A stretch of 64,000 nucleotides of DNA from Betaproteobacteria bacterium (GTDB lineage Bacteria; Pseudomonadota; Gammaproteobacteria; Burkholderiales; Burkholderiaceae_F), in assembly GCA_016861185.1 (NCBI GenBank), contig BOKW01000004.1:124001-188000 (forward strand), read 5' to 3'. A program made the position numbers and the translations under genes. The notes below the pieces were generated by a model. That model was not told the origin of the DNA, did not search any database, and saw only the letters and a list, made by a program, of their open reading frames with translations. This document shows, piece by piece, positions 25,530 through 36,072 of this stretch (its first letter is position 1; each line of letters starts with the position of its first letter).

Positions 25530-26969
25530 ATGGACTCCGCCCTCGTCTGGTTCCGGCGCGACCTGCGCTTGAGCGACCATGCGGCGCTGTATCACGCGTT
25601 GCGGCAGGCGCGCCGCGTGTATTGCGCGTTCGTGTTCGACAGCGCGATCCTCGACGAGCTGCTCGCCGAAGGCCTGACCGCGGACCGCCGGGTCGAGTTC
25701 ATCCGGGCTGCGCTGGTCGAGCTGCACGCCGCATTGCGCGAGCGCGGCGGCGCGCTGCTCGTTCGCCACGGTTTCGCGGCCGACGAGATCCCGCGGCTCG
25801 CCGCCGAGTTGCAGATCGATGCGGTGTTTGCCAACCACGACTACGAGCCCGCGGCGATCGCGCGCGACGCACGGGTGGCGACCGCGCTCGCCGCGGCCGG
25901 GCGGCGCCTGTTCACGTTCAAGGACCAGGTGATCTTCGAGAAGGACGAGGTTCTCACCGCTACGGGCAAACCCTATACCGTCTTCACGCCGTACAAGAAC
26001 GCCTGGCTGAAGAAGCTGACTCCGTTCTACGTGCGGCCGTATCCGGTCGAGCGCGACGCCGCGGCGCTCGCGCAACCGGCGCGCGTCGACGCGCTGCCGG
26101 CGCTGGAAAGCTTGGGTTTCCGCCCGACGGACCTCGCGTCGCTGCCGCTGCCGACCGGCGCAAGCGGCGGTGCGCGGCTGTTCGAGGAGTTCAGGTCGCG
26201 CATCGACGCCTACGCGCAGGCGCGCGACTTTCCTGCCCTGCGCGGGCCCTCGTACCTTTCGACGCATCTGCGCTTCGGCACCGTATCGATCCGCGCGCTG
26301 GCCGGCTGGGCCTGGCAGCGCTGGCGCGAAACGGGATCGCGCGGCGCCGAGGTGTGGCTGTCCGAACTGATCTGGCGCGAGTTCTACCAGCAGATCCTTT
26401 ATCACCACCCGCACGTCGTCGCGCATGCGTTCAAGCGCGAATACGACCGCACCACCTGGGACGACGCGCCGACGCTGTTCGCGGCGTGGTGCGAAGGACG
26501 CACGGGTTATCCGCTGGTCGACGCCGCGATGGCGCAGATCAACCGCACCGGCTACATGCACAACCGCCTGCGCATGGTGGTCGCGAGCTTCCTGAGCAAG
26601 GATCTCGGCATCGACTGGCGGCGCGGCGAGCGCTACTTCGCGCGCCGGTTGAACGACTTCGATCTCGCGTCGAACAACGGCGGCTGGCAATGGGCGGCGT
26701 CGACCGGCTGCGACGCGCAGCCGTACTTCCGCATCTTCCATCCGGTCACGCAGTCGGAGAAGTTCGACGCTGAGGGCCGGTTCATCAAGCGGTACCTGCC
26801 GCAGCTCGCGAACTTCACCGCGCAGGAGATCCACGCGCCATGGCGCGTGCCGCTCGCGCGGCAGCGCGCGGCCGGCTGCGTGATCGGCGTGGACTATCCG
26901 TCGCCGATCGTCGACCACGCGCAGGCGCGCGAAAAGACGCTCGCGCGCTATGCGGCGGTCAAGCGCTAG
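25530..26969 (+). CDS. phr: deoxyribodipyrimidine photolyase
   Basis: Repairs cyclobutane pyrimidine dimers with blue light. A 479-residue class I photolyase/cryptochrome family protein: N-terminal photolyase domain ([16 protein letters not shown]), then the FAD-binding domain with [54 protein letters not shown] and the [22 protein letters not shown] signature, which includes the Asn that contacts flavin N5. ATG 25530 gives the standard N-terminus. Its TAG stop overlaps the TAG of the convergent M48 gene through a CTAG. Confidence 0.95.
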   Translation: MDSALVWFRRDLRLSDHAALYHALRQARRVYCAFVFDSAILDELLAEGLTADRRVEFIRAALVELHAALRERGGALLVRHGFAADEIPRLAAELQIDAVFANHDYEPAAIARDARVATALAAAGRRLFTFKDQVIFEKDEVLTATGKPYTVFTPYKNAWLKKLTPFYVRPYPVERDAAALAQPARVDALPALESLGFRPTDLASLPLPTGASGGARLFEEFRSRIDAYAQARDFPALRGPSYLSTHLRFGTVSIRALAGWAWQRWRETGSRGAEVWLSELIWREFYQQILYHHPHVVAHAFKREYDRTTWDDAPTLFAAWCEGRTGYPLVDAAMAQINRTGYMHNRLRMVVASFLSKDLGIDWRRGERYFARRLNDFDLASNNGGWQWAASTGCDAQPYFRIFHPVTQSEKFDAEGRFIKRYLPQLANFTAQEIHAPWRVPLARQRAAGCVIGVDYPSPIVDHAQAREKTLARYAAVKR

Positions 26970-27988
26970 CGCGCGGAGCGGAACAGCGCGATCCGCTCGG
27001 CGTCCGGCGGGTGCGAGGAGAACGCGATCGGCGGCGCGGCGCGGCCGGCCTCGGCGCGCGCGCCCGCCAGCGCCTCGAACATGCGCGCCATCGCCTCCGG
27101 CGGCCGCCCCGCCGCGCGCATCAGCCGCAGCGCCTCCAGATCGGCCTCGCGTTCGCGTGCACGCGAGTAGCCGAGGGTGGTCAGCAGCACCGGTGCTGCG
27201 GCGACGACGTTGCCGTAGTCGCCGAACAGCAGACCGGCCAGCATCGTCAGCGACAGCGCTTCGTACAGTCCGCGCAGACCGTGCTTCAGGCGCACGTGTC
27301 CGTACTCGTGCGCGAAGACGCCGAACACGCCGTCGAAGTCGGGCGCCAGCTCGATCAGCTCGTCGGTCAGCACGATCGCGTCGCCGGGCAACGCGAGCGC
27401 GTTCGGCCCGATGCGGCTGCCGCGAAACAGGATCTCCGGCGGCTCGCCCCCCTCGCCCGCCTGCGCGAGCCGCTCCAGCAGCGCGTCGCGGATCTGCTGT
27501 CGGCGTGCGACGCTCAGGCGCGACGGCTCCAGGTAGCGGCTGTCGACCAACGCAAGCACCGCATCGCGCAGGTTCGCCTCGAGCGCGGGTGGCGTATGCC
27601 GCGCAAGCCAGCCGGAGAACAGCGGCACGCCCTGGGTGACCAGCAGCGCGACGACGGCAACGAGCGCCACGAGCGCGCCGAGCGCGAGCGACCAGCGGTT
27701 CTGCGCGCGGACGACCAGCCCCTCGCGCACGCCCGCCGCGGCTGCCAGCCGCGCGAAGCCGGCGCGATCCTCGACTTCGGCCGACGCGCCGTCGGCAAAG
27801 CGCAGGATCAGCGCGCCGTGCCGGGTGGTTTCCGGCCACTGCACGTCGGCAAGCGGCAGCGCGCGCTGCACCTGCTCGCCGCGCACCTCGAGCCGGTCGC
27901 CGGCGACGTGCAGCCGAACGCGCTGAGCGCGCGCGTGCACGCCGTCGAAGTACAGCGCGGCGCAGCCCGCGTCGTCCCGCTCGTTCAC
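26966..27988 (-). CDS. M48 family metallopeptidase with N-terminal soluble domain
   Basis: A 340-residue protein: N-terminal beta-rich region (residues 1-85, LYFDGVHARAQRVRLHVAGD), a single membrane helix (LALGALVALVAVVALLVTQGVPL, about 95-117), then an M48 peptidase domain with HEYGHVRLKHG (HExxH) and EREADLEALRLM supplying the third zinc ligand. Proteins of this layout lie next to DUF898 genes, probably as a membrane-quality pair. GTG 27988 overlaps the DUF898 stop (GTGA). Substrate unknown. Confidence 0.85.
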   Translation of the reverse strand: MNERDDAGCAALYFDGVHARAQRVRLHVAGDRLEVRGEQVQRALPLADVQWPETTRHGALILRFADGASAEVEDRAGFARLAAAAGVREGLVVRAQNRWSLALGALVALVAVVALLVTQGVPLFSGWLARHTPPALEANLRDAVLALVDSRYLEPSRLSVARRQQIRDALLERLAQAGEGGEPPEILFRGSRIGPNALALPGDAIVLTDELIELAPDFDGVFGVFAHEYGHVRLKHGLRGLYEALSLTMLAGLLFGDYGNVVAAAPVLLTTLGYSRAREREADLEALRLMRAAGRPPEAMARMFEALAGARAEAGRAAPPIAFSSHPPDAERIALFRSAR

Positions 27989-29202
27989 AGCCCGATGTCG
28001 AAACCGAAGACGTCGGCCGCGGCATCGCCGGTGGCGGTCACGCCGCCGGCCTCCAATCGGCCCACCAGCTCGGACAGCGCGACCGGACTGGCGACCTCGA
28101 CTGCCTGCAGTCGATGTCGCGCGACCGCGACGGCCGCCCATGGCCAGTACAGGCCGAGCGTCAGCGCGATCAGCGCGGCGTTCTTCAGGTACAGCGCGGC
28201 GATCGGCCACATCCGCAGGCGGCTGTCGAAACCGATGTCGCCGAGCCGCGTCTTGCCCCACACCAGGTTCTGCAGGCGCGTGACCATGAACGGTGCGACC
28301 GTCGCGAGCAGCAGCCCGTAGGCCAGCAGTGCAGTCGCGAAGATCGCAGCAAGTTGCACGAAGCTCGGTTCGCGACCGGGTTTGCCGATCGCACCGAACA
28401 CGAGCGCCATACCGAGACCAAACAGAAACGCCCAGCCGATGAAGATCAGCACCAGCGGCAGATAGACGACGTAGAAGTCGTCCCATTCGGCCGTGAAGCT
28501 CCCGGCCAGCGTGCCATAGCGCGCGTTGCCGTGATGGAAACGCTTGAACCGCAGGTGCATCAGCGGGTACAGGCACAGCAGGGCAAGCGAAGCGACGATG
28601 ACGAGCCACGGCAGCGTTTCGTTCTCCGTGAGCTGCATCAGCGCGGTCAGCGCCGCCGGCAGCGTCACCAGCGCGACAGCGGGCCCGAGCGCCCGCATCG
28701 CGTCCGCGGACGTGCCCGTGAAGCCGAAGCGCAGGCCGCGGTAGCTCGAGTTCGTGTGCTTGAACTGGATCGCGCGGCGCACCAGCCACGGCGCGACCAG
28801 GATCGCGGCCGCAACGGCGACGAGCGCGGCGACCGGCGAGAACTCGAACGCGAAGTTGTAGCCGAGGAACAGCGCGAGCGCGATGATGCGGCCGAGCAGG
28901 ATCTTCTTCGGATCGCCGTGGAAGTCGAACGCGGCTTCGTCCAGCCGCGTGTTGCGATAGAAGTACTGCAGCTTGCGGACCTTGGCCCACGCCGAATAGA
29001 CGCCGACCGTGACGATCGTCAGCAGCAGGTTGACGATCCAGATGCGGAAGTACTCGGAACCGCTGCCGGTGAAGCGCAGCGGATAGCGATGGGCGGGCGC
29101 GGCAGTCGTTTCGCGCGCCATCGGCACGGTCGGCGCGAACTCGGCGGCGGCGCGCGGCGGCACGGCATCCGGCGGTGCGCCGGCCGGCATCGATTCGTTC
29201 AT
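27985..29202 (-). CDS. DUF898 family membrane protein (YjgN-like)
   Basis: A 405-residue multi-pass membrane protein with the DUF898 pattern: FTGSGSEYFRIWIVNLLLTIVT, SAWAKVRKLQYFYRNT and FDFHGDPKKILLGR, repeated in a second form as GNARYGTLAGSFTAEWDDFY. Function is unknown. ATG 29202 has a GGGGAGA ribosome site 5 nt upstream. Translationally coupled with the M48 peptidase gene, so the two probably act together. Confidence 0.85.
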   Translation of the reverse strand: MNESMPAGAPPDAVPPRAAAEFAPTVPMARETTAAPAHRYPLRFTGSGSEYFRIWIVNLLLTIVTVGVYSAWAKVRKLQYFYRNTRLDEAAFDFHGDPKKILLGRIIALALFLGYNFAFEFSPVAALVAVAAAILVAPWLVRRAIQFKHTNSSYRGLRFGFTGTSADAMRALGPAVALVTLPAALTALMQLTENETLPWLVIVASLALLCLYPLMHLRFKRFHHGNARYGTLAGSFTAEWDDFYVVYLPLVLIFIGWAFLFGLGMALVFGAIGKPGREPSFVQLAAIFATALLAYGLLLATVAPFMVTRLQNLVWGKTRLGDIGFDSRLRMWPIAALYLKNAALIALTLGLYWPWAAVAVARHRLQAVEVASPVALSELVGRLEAGGVTATGDAAADVFGFDIGL

Positions 29203-29349
29203 CTTGTTCTCCCCCCTCGCGCCCCGATCGGCGCGGCGGCTTTTTAGCCGCTGCCGCGCAGATCGGCAATCGACTTTTCGACAGAACGGGACCGGCGCCG
29301 ACGCGCGGTCGAGCACATGGCCCGGCCATCCGCGCGGCGACATCCGGGC

Positions 29350-30573
29350 TCAGCGCAAGCCGTGCAACCGCGCGGCAGCGAAGAAGGCGACAGCCGCCGC
29401 CGCGGCAAGTGCGACCAAGGTCCACAACGCCGCCGTATAGCCGCCCGGCAGCGCGGCGATCGCGGCGGCGACGAGCGGACCGGCTGCGCGCGCGAGCAGC
29501 CCCGGCGTGGCGAGCGCGCCGGTCACCGCGCCGTAGTGCTCACGGCCATACAACTCGACCGGCACGGTGCCGCGCACGATGGTCAGCGCGCCGTTGCCGG
29601 CGCCGTAGAGGAACGCGAACAGCGCGAGCATCCACCACCCGCCGTCGGCGAACAGGAACGCAAGCAGCGCGAGCGGCTGCAGCAGCACCGCAACGCGCCC
29701 GACTTGCACCGCGCTCATGCGCCGGCTCGCCGCGAATTCGGTGAGCCGCCCCAGCACCTGCATCGGCCCGACCATCGCGCCGACGCCGGCCGCCGCGAGC
29801 GGTGTCAGCCCCTTGGCGACCAGCATCGCGATCAGGTGCACGCCCATCGCGGCGACGACCAGCGCGTGCGCGAGAAAGGCGAAGGCGAGCAGGTAGAAGG
29901 AGCGATCGGCGAGCACCTCGCCGAGCGTGCGCGAGTCTGCACCGGCGGATCTCGATGACGCCCCGTCGCGCCGCCCGCCGCGCGGCAGCAGCCAGACATG
30001 CAGCGGCGCACACACGAACAGGTTCAGCGCGGCGAGCACGAGCAGCGCATCGCGCCAGCCGTAGCGCTCGATCAGCGCGGTCGCGAGCGGCCAGAACACC
30101 GTGCTCGCAAAGCCGCCGAACAGCGTAAGCAGCGTGATCGCGCGCCGATAGCCGGCGCGGAACACCTGCGTCAGCACCGCGAACGCCGGCTCGTACAGCG
30201 TCGCGGCCATCGCGGCGCCGAGCCCGATCCACACGGCGTACAGCGCGCCGACCGATTCGACTCGCGACAGCAGCGCCAGCAGCACGCCGCCCGCGATCGA
30301 TCCCGCCGTCATCACCGCGCGGCCGCCGATGCGGTCGATCGTGCGGCCGACGACGGTCGCCAGCACGCCGGAGACGAGCAGCGCCGCGGAGAACGCGCCG
30401 ACGATCGTCGTGCGGTCCGCGGCGAGCGCCTGCTGCAACGGATCGAGCAGCAGCGCGAAGCCGTAGTAGATCGAACCCCACGCGATGATCTGCGTGATGC
30501 CCAGCGCGACGACGAGCGGCCAGCCGGCGGCGGGGTCGCCGCCTTCGGTCGGCGCTGCGTTCAGCCGCAGCAC
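29350..30573 (-). CDS. MFS transporter
   Basis: A 407-residue major facilitator with 12 predicted helices; the loop between helices 2 and 3 is GRTIDRIGGRAVM, the family signature, and GYRRAITLLTLFGGFAST is also typical. It starts at GTG 30573, 13 nt inside the end of the acetyltransferase-flavoprotein gene, so the two are co-translated. In this operon it is probably the efflux step for a compound modified by that enzyme, by analogy with MFS exporters in arsenic resistance operons; the substrate is not shown by the sequence. Confidence 0.85.
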   Translation of the reverse strand: MLRLNAAPTEGGDPAAGWPLVVALGITQIIAWGSIYYGFALLLDPLQQALAADRTTIVGAFSAALLVSGVLATVVGRTIDRIGGRAVMTAGSIAGGVLLALLSRVESVGALYAVWIGLGAAMAATLYEPAFAVLTQVFRAGYRRAITLLTLFGGFASTVFWPLATALIERYGWRDALLVLAALNLFVCAPLHVWLLPRGGRRDGASSRSAGADSRTLGEVLADRSFYLLAFAFLAHALVVAAMGVHLIAMLVAKGLTPLAAAGVGAMVGPMQVLGRLTEFAASRRMSAVQVGRVAVLLQPLALLAFLFADGGWWMLALFAFLYGAGNGALTIVRGTVPVELYGREHYGAVTGALATPGLLARAAGPLVAAAIAALPGGYTAALWTLVALAAAAAVAFFAAARLHGLR

Positions 30574-32393
30574 GCGGTTGCGGCCTTGACCGGGATCCGG
30601 ATCGACGGCTGCGGCGCCGGCGCGCACCTCGGCCCGCAGGCCGCGGCGGGCGTCTCGGCTTCGTCGGCCGCGAACGAAACGCCGCACACACCCGTCTTCG
30701 GCAGGTCGAGTTCGACGCGGTCTGCAGCCTCCAGATCGCCCGCAAGCGCGGCGGCGACCGAGCGCGCCTGTTCGTGGCCGGTGGCCATCAGGAAGGTCGG
30801 TGCGCGGCCGTAGCTCTTGACGCCGATCGTGTAGAACCCGGGCTCGGGATGCGCCAGCTCGCGATGGCCGTGCGGCCGCACGGTCCCGCAACTGTGGACG
30901 TTCGGATCGATCAACGGGCCGAGCGCTTCGGTCGATTCGAGCCAGGGATCGAGCTTCAATCGCAGCTCGGAGGCGAGCGAAAGGTCGGGCCGCTGTCCCG
31001 TCGCCGCGACAATGCGATCCACGCCGTCGATGGCGACGCGCTCGCCGCGCGGATTCAGCCCGTGCACCGTGAGGCGATCGCCGTCGCGCGACAGCGCGAT
31101 CGTGCGAAAGCCGCGCACGACCTCGAGCGTGCCGCTTTCCTGCAAACGCTTCAGCCGCAGGCCGAGCGCGCCGCGCGCCGGCAGCGCATCGGCCGCCCCG
31201 CCGCCGAAGACGCGCGCGAGGTTCTCGCCGCGAATCGCCCAGACGATCGCGGTGCCGGGCGCCTCGGGCGCAAGCTCCGCGAGCGCGAGCAACGCGTTCG
31301 CCGCCGAGTGCCCGCTGCCGACGACCAGCACGCGCCGCCCCGCGTAGCGCTCCCGTTCCGCGCCGAGCACGTCGGGGATGCCGTAAGCGATGCGATCGCG
31401 CGCCTCTTCCTCGCCGATCGCGGGCAGGCCGCTGGCGCCGAGCGGATTCGGCTGGGTCCAGGTGCCCGACGCGTCGATGACCGCGCGGACGCGCACCTCC
31501 TCGATGCGGCCCGCGTGCGCAATGCGCAGCGCGAACGGCGCGCGTTCGCGGCCGTCGGTCTTGACCTTGTCGAAGCCCGCGCGCGCGATCGAAACGACGC
31601 GCCGCTGCAGCAGGACGCGCGGCGCCACGTCCGGCAGTCGCGCGTAAGGACGCAGATACCGCTCGACGATCGCGCGCGCCAGCGGCAGCTCGTCGCCCGG
31701 CGGCGCGATCCAGCCGGCCGCCTGCAGGCGACGCGCGATCGCGGCGTCGACGTTGTAGCGCCACGGCGAAAAGAGCTGCACGTGGCCGTAGTCCAGCAGG
31801 TTCGCGCCGACCGCGGCGCCCGCTTCGAGCACGACGGCGTCGAGCCCGCGCTCGAGCAGATGCGCGAGCGCCGCGAGCCCGACCGGACCGGCGCCGATCA
31901 CGGCGATCGGCAGCGCATCGATCGCGGCGTCCGCCGAGGCGGCTTCCTGAACTGCCCGATGCATCACCGTCGCGCTCGCCGGGCAGACCCCGTTGAATTC
32001 GACCGATGTCCGCACGGCCGCGGGCACCTTGCTCGCATCGATCGAGCGGAAACCGAGGCGCTCGAAGAACGGCGCCGCGGTCGTCGTCAGCAGGTAGGCG
32101 GAGCGCACGCCGCGGCTGCGGGCGATCGCGAGCGCCTGCGCGACGAGCGCGCTGCCCACACCGGTGCGCTGCGCTTGCGGCGCGACCGCGACCGAGCGCA
32201 GCAGGGCGTCGCTGCCGTACAGCTCGGCACCGACGCAGGCGATCAGCGTATCGCCGCGCCAGGCGAGCAGGAAGGTGGACAGGTGCTCGCGCGCGCCGGC
32301 GAGCGGCAGGCCGGTGCGCTCGAGCAGCGCGGCCACGGCGGGCCAGTCGGCCGCACGCGCCGGGCGGACGGCGAGTTCGGCAGGGGTGGGCAT
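30561..32393 (-). CDS. ArsN2-like GNAT acetyltransferase fused to FAD-dependent oxidoreductase
   Basis: A 610-residue two-domain protein. Residues 1-145 form a GNAT domain with acetyl-CoA loop VAPQAQRTGVGSALV, then LLTTTAAPFFERLGF and FNGVCPASATVM, which closely follows the ArsN2 type found in arsenic operons. From about residue 160 a flavoprotein begins: IGAGPVGLAALAHLLERG (FAD), a second Rossmann loop VVGSGHSAANALLAL (NADPH), and IVAATGQRPDLS. It resembles flavin monooxygenase-like enzymes encoded in ars operons. The C-terminal tail is Cys-rich (CGPRC, ending TACCG). ATG 32393 overlaps the regulator stop (TGATG). Substrate inferred only. Confidence 0.82.
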   Translation of the reverse strand: MPTPAELAVRPARAADWPAVAALLERTGLPLAGAREHLSTFLLAWRGDTLIACVGAELYGSDALLRSVAVAPQAQRTGVGSALVAQALAIARSRGVRSAYLLTTTAAPFFERLGFRSIDASKVPAAVRTSVEFNGVCPASATVMHRAVQEAASADAAIDALPIAVIGAGPVGLAALAHLLERGLDAVVLEAGAAVGANLLDYGHVQLFSPWRYNVDAAIARRLQAAGWIAPPGDELPLARAIVERYLRPYARLPDVAPRVLLQRRVVSIARAGFDKVKTDGRERAPFALRIAHAGRIEEVRVRAVIDASGTWTQPNPLGASGLPAIGEEEARDRIAYGIPDVLGAERERYAGRRVLVVGSGHSAANALLALAELAPEAPGTAIVWAIRGENLARVFGGGAADALPARGALGLRLKRLQESGTLEVVRGFRTIALSRDGDRLTVHGLNPRGERVAIDGVDRIVAATGQRPDLSLASELRLKLDPWLESTEALGPLIDPNVHSCGTVRPHGHRELAHPEPGFYTIGVKSYGRAPTFLMATGHEQARSVAAALAGDLEAADRVELDLPKTGVCGVSFAADEAETPAAACGPRCAPAPQPSIRIPVKAATACCG

Positions 32394-32887
32394 CACTGGG
32401 CTCCTTCGGCCTCGAGTATCGGCTTGCACGCGAGTGCCGCGCCGGCGTCGGCGCGCAGCGCGCGCAACAGCAGTCCGAGCGCGCGATCGACGGTTGCCCG
32501 CTCCTCCGGCGAAAGCGCGGCGAGCACGCGTTCGGCCTGCGCGTCGAGCGTGGCGTTGAGTTCCTGGAAGCGTCTGCGGCCCTTGGCGGTCAGCGCGACG
32601 ACCCAGCTGCGCGCGTCGTCGGCATTGGCACGCTTGGCGACGATGCCCGCCTGGACGAGCGAGTCGAGCGCGCGGCTGATCCAGCTCTTCTCGAGCTGCA
32701 GCCGGCGGCCGAGCTCGCTCGGCGTCAGCTCGCCGGCGCGGCCCAGCTCAATCAGGATGTGGCACTGCGTGCTGGTGGTCCCGCAGCAGTCGGCCACTTC
32801 GCGTTGCGCCCGCGCGTACAGGCGCGTCACCTCGCGCAGCAGGTCGCCGCAGCAGGGCGCCGGCGCTTCCGTCGTCGCTTCGCTCAT
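32393..32887 (-). CDS. cysteine-rich MarR family regulator
   Basis: A 164-residue winged-helix repressor: LTPSELGRRLQLEKSWISRALDSLV is the DNA-reading helix region and RSWVVALTAKGRR the wing. Unusually it carries two vicinal cysteine pairs and one more Cys in the first 50 residues (APCCGD, ADCCGTTSTQCH), which could sense a thiol-reactive metalloid or oxidant. It is the first gene of the operon with the ArsN2-flavoprotein and MFS exporter and likely represses it through two boxes upstream. The inducer is not known. Confidence 0.85.
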   Translation of the reverse strand: MSEATTEAPAPCCGDLLREVTRLYARAQREVADCCGTTSTQCHILIELGRAGELTPSELGRRLQLEKSWISRALDSLVQAGIVAKRANADDARSWVVALTAKGRRRFQELNATLDAQAERVLAALSPEERATVDRALGLLLRALRADAGAALACKPILEAEGAQ

Positions 32888-32898
32888 CGGACCGTTTG

Positions 32899-32957
32899 GT
32901 TGTGTATAGCAACGGTCCGGATTGTGGGCAGCCCGGCGTTTAGTTGTCAATAGCAAC
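32899..32957 (-). promoter_or_regulatory. paired operator boxes and promoter of the MarR operon
   Basis: Two boxes match at 13 of 15 positions: GTTGTGTATAGCAAC (32899-32913) and GTTGTCAATAGCAAC (32943-32957), each an imperfect palindrome GTTG-N7-CAAC, 44 bp apart start to start. On the minus strand the distal box contains TTGACA, a consensus -35, with CACAAT 18 bp on as -10. A MarR dimer on both boxes would block the promoter and the start of transcription. Confidence 0.75.
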
Positions 32958-32993
32958 TTGCCGGGTCGAGAGCGGACGGCAATGGAGGACCTC

Positions 32994-33024
32994 AAAAAGA
33001 GAACGGCCCGCCGAAGCGGGCCGT
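32994..33024 (-). terminator. intrinsic terminator of groESL
   Basis: A perfect stem ACGGCCCGC/GCGGGCCGT with a four-base loop, followed on the minus strand by TCTCTTTTTG, lies about 60 nt after the groEL stop. A textbook Rho-independent terminator. Confidence 0.88.
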
Positions 33025-33086
33025 CTCGAGCGCAGGCAGGACCCTGCGCGAAAGCCGCTCGCGCGCGACGCGAGCGGACTGCCGCG

Positions 33087-34754
<1,668 letters not shown>

Positions 34755-34805
34755 TCAGTTCAGGTCGTCGGGCGCCGAAAGCGACCGACGTTCGTCGGTT
34801 TCGCC

Positions 34806-35093
34806 TCAGGCGATCACGCCCATCAGATCTTCTTCGCGCATGACGAGGTACTCCTCGCCTTCGACCTTGACGGTCTGACCGGCGTACTTGCCAAACAGCA
34901 CCTTGTCGCCGACCTTGACGTCGATCGGAATCAGCTTGCCGTTGTCGTCGCGCTTGCCCGGGCCGACGGCGACGATCTCACCCTGGTCGGGCTTCTCCGC
35001 GGCGGTGTCGGGGATGACGATGCCGGACGCGGTCTTGCGCTCGTTGTCCAGGCGCTTGACGATCACACGATCGTGCAACGGACGGATCTTCAT
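34806..35093 (-). CDS. groS: co-chaperonin GroES (10 kDa)
   Basis: The heptameric lid of GroEL. A 95-residue protein beginning [18 protein letters not shown], with the mobile loop around [19 protein letters not shown] and the C-terminal [23 protein letters not shown] lies just before the start. Regulated by the CIRCE element about 85 nt upstream. Confidence 0.98.
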   Translation of the reverse strand: MKIRPLHDRVIVKRLDNERKTASGIVIPDTAAEKPDQGEIVAVGPGKRDDNGKLIPIDVKVGDKVLFGKYAGQTVKVEGEEYLVMREEDLMGVIA

Positions 35094-35177
35094 AAGGTCT
35101 CCTCTACAGGTCTCGAGTCACGAGAAAAAAGCCAAAAGGGGGAAGGCTCCTGCGCCTCCAAAGAAGCCGAAGGCGTG

Positions 35178-35232
35178 TTAGCACTCGACTTCAGCGAGTG
35201 CTGATTGTATGGATGCGATGCAGCGTCTTCAA
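35178..35232 (-). promoter_or_regulatory. CIRCE operator and sigma-70 promoter of groESL
   Basis: TTAGCACTC-N9-GAGTGCTGA (35178-35204) matches the HrcA-binding CIRCE consensus with a single mismatch in one arm. Directly upstream in the minus-strand direction a promoter TTGAAG (35227-35232), 17-bp spacer, TACAAT (35204-35209) places the operator at the transcription start. Heat shock release of HrcA should therefore induce groESL. Confidence 0.92.
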
Positions 35233-35482
35233 GTCCGCGCATGTCCGGCCAACCGGGTTACCCGTTGGGGTGGACACGCGGACTCGTCGCGCAACATCAG
35301 ACGCGGAAAGGATGCGTCTACGTGAGCACTGGCTCACTCGTCGCGGTGAGTCGGCGGGGCCGGCGATGAGCGGACTTCCGCCACTCAGCGGTAGGCGCGC
35401 GAGGCGTCGCGAAATCAGGCGCCGATCGGAGAGTTCGGGCGGCACGGGAGCGCGCCGGGCAGCGGGCGGAACCCGGGATCCC

Positions 35483-35968
35483 TCATGCGTCCTCCTTCCC
35501 TCGTCGCCGGCAGCGTTCTTCTATCCCCTCCAGCCCCCGACGTACCGCCGGGGGCAGGCACACCGCCAGTTCGTGCTTGCCCACGAAGTCGCTGCCCGGA
35601 ATGCGACGTATCGCGGCGCGCTGCGCCGGAGTGTCGACGAGGGCGACAAACACGATCGGCGCGTCGTGGCCGAGCGCCCGCAATCTGGCGCCGAGACGGA
35701 TGCCGTTACCGTCCGGCAACTGGACGTCGATCAGGAAGAGGTCGCAGGCCCGATCGGCTGCAGCCGCGACGGCTTCCCGAACGCCACCCACCGCCTCGAC
35801 CGTACCTCCTGGCAGGATCTCGTGCAGCAGCGCAGCGATCTGCCGGCGCATACCGCGGTGATCGTCGACCACGAGCACGCGCGGGCGCCCGACGGCGGCG
35901 CTGCCGGCCACCCCGCACTCACTGGACGGCGGATCTCCGTCCAACCGTGCCGAGAAGTCCTCACCCAT
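35483..35968 (-). CDS. stand-alone response regulator receiver domain
   Basis: A 161-residue single-domain receiver: acidic pocket PRVLVVDDHRGM near residue 33, phospho-acceptor Asp in LFLIDVQLPDGNG, conserved Lys in DFVGKHEL. There is no DNA-binding or enzymatic output domain, so it acts by protein-protein contact or as a phosphate sink. It lies 104 nt downstream of the NarL-type regulator and its PAS kinase, which probably phosphorylates it. The N-terminal 25 residues are not conserved and the start is uncertain. Confidence 0.8.
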   Translation of the reverse strand: MGEDFSARLDGDPPSSECGVAGSAAVGRPRVLVVDDHRGMRRQIAALLHEILPGGTVEAVGGVREAVAAAADRACDLFLIDVQLPDGNGIRLGARLRALGHDAPIVFVALVDTPAQRAAIRRIPGSDFVGKHELAVCLPPAVRRGLEGIEERCRRRGKEDA

Positions 35969-36072
35969 GCAGCGAGCTTAGGCACGCGGGCGCGCCGGCG
36001 CTGTCGGGAAATCTGGACAGTTCGCATCGTGCGCCCCGCGGACTCTTCTGCGGGAGCCCCCGACGACGGAGT

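Noticed and set aside
26966-29425. One 819-codon frame covering the M48 and DUF898 region
   Set aside because: Only the last 340 codons are the real M48 gene; the upstream part is the DUF898 gene in the wrong phase. The GTGA junction at 27985-27988 separates the two.
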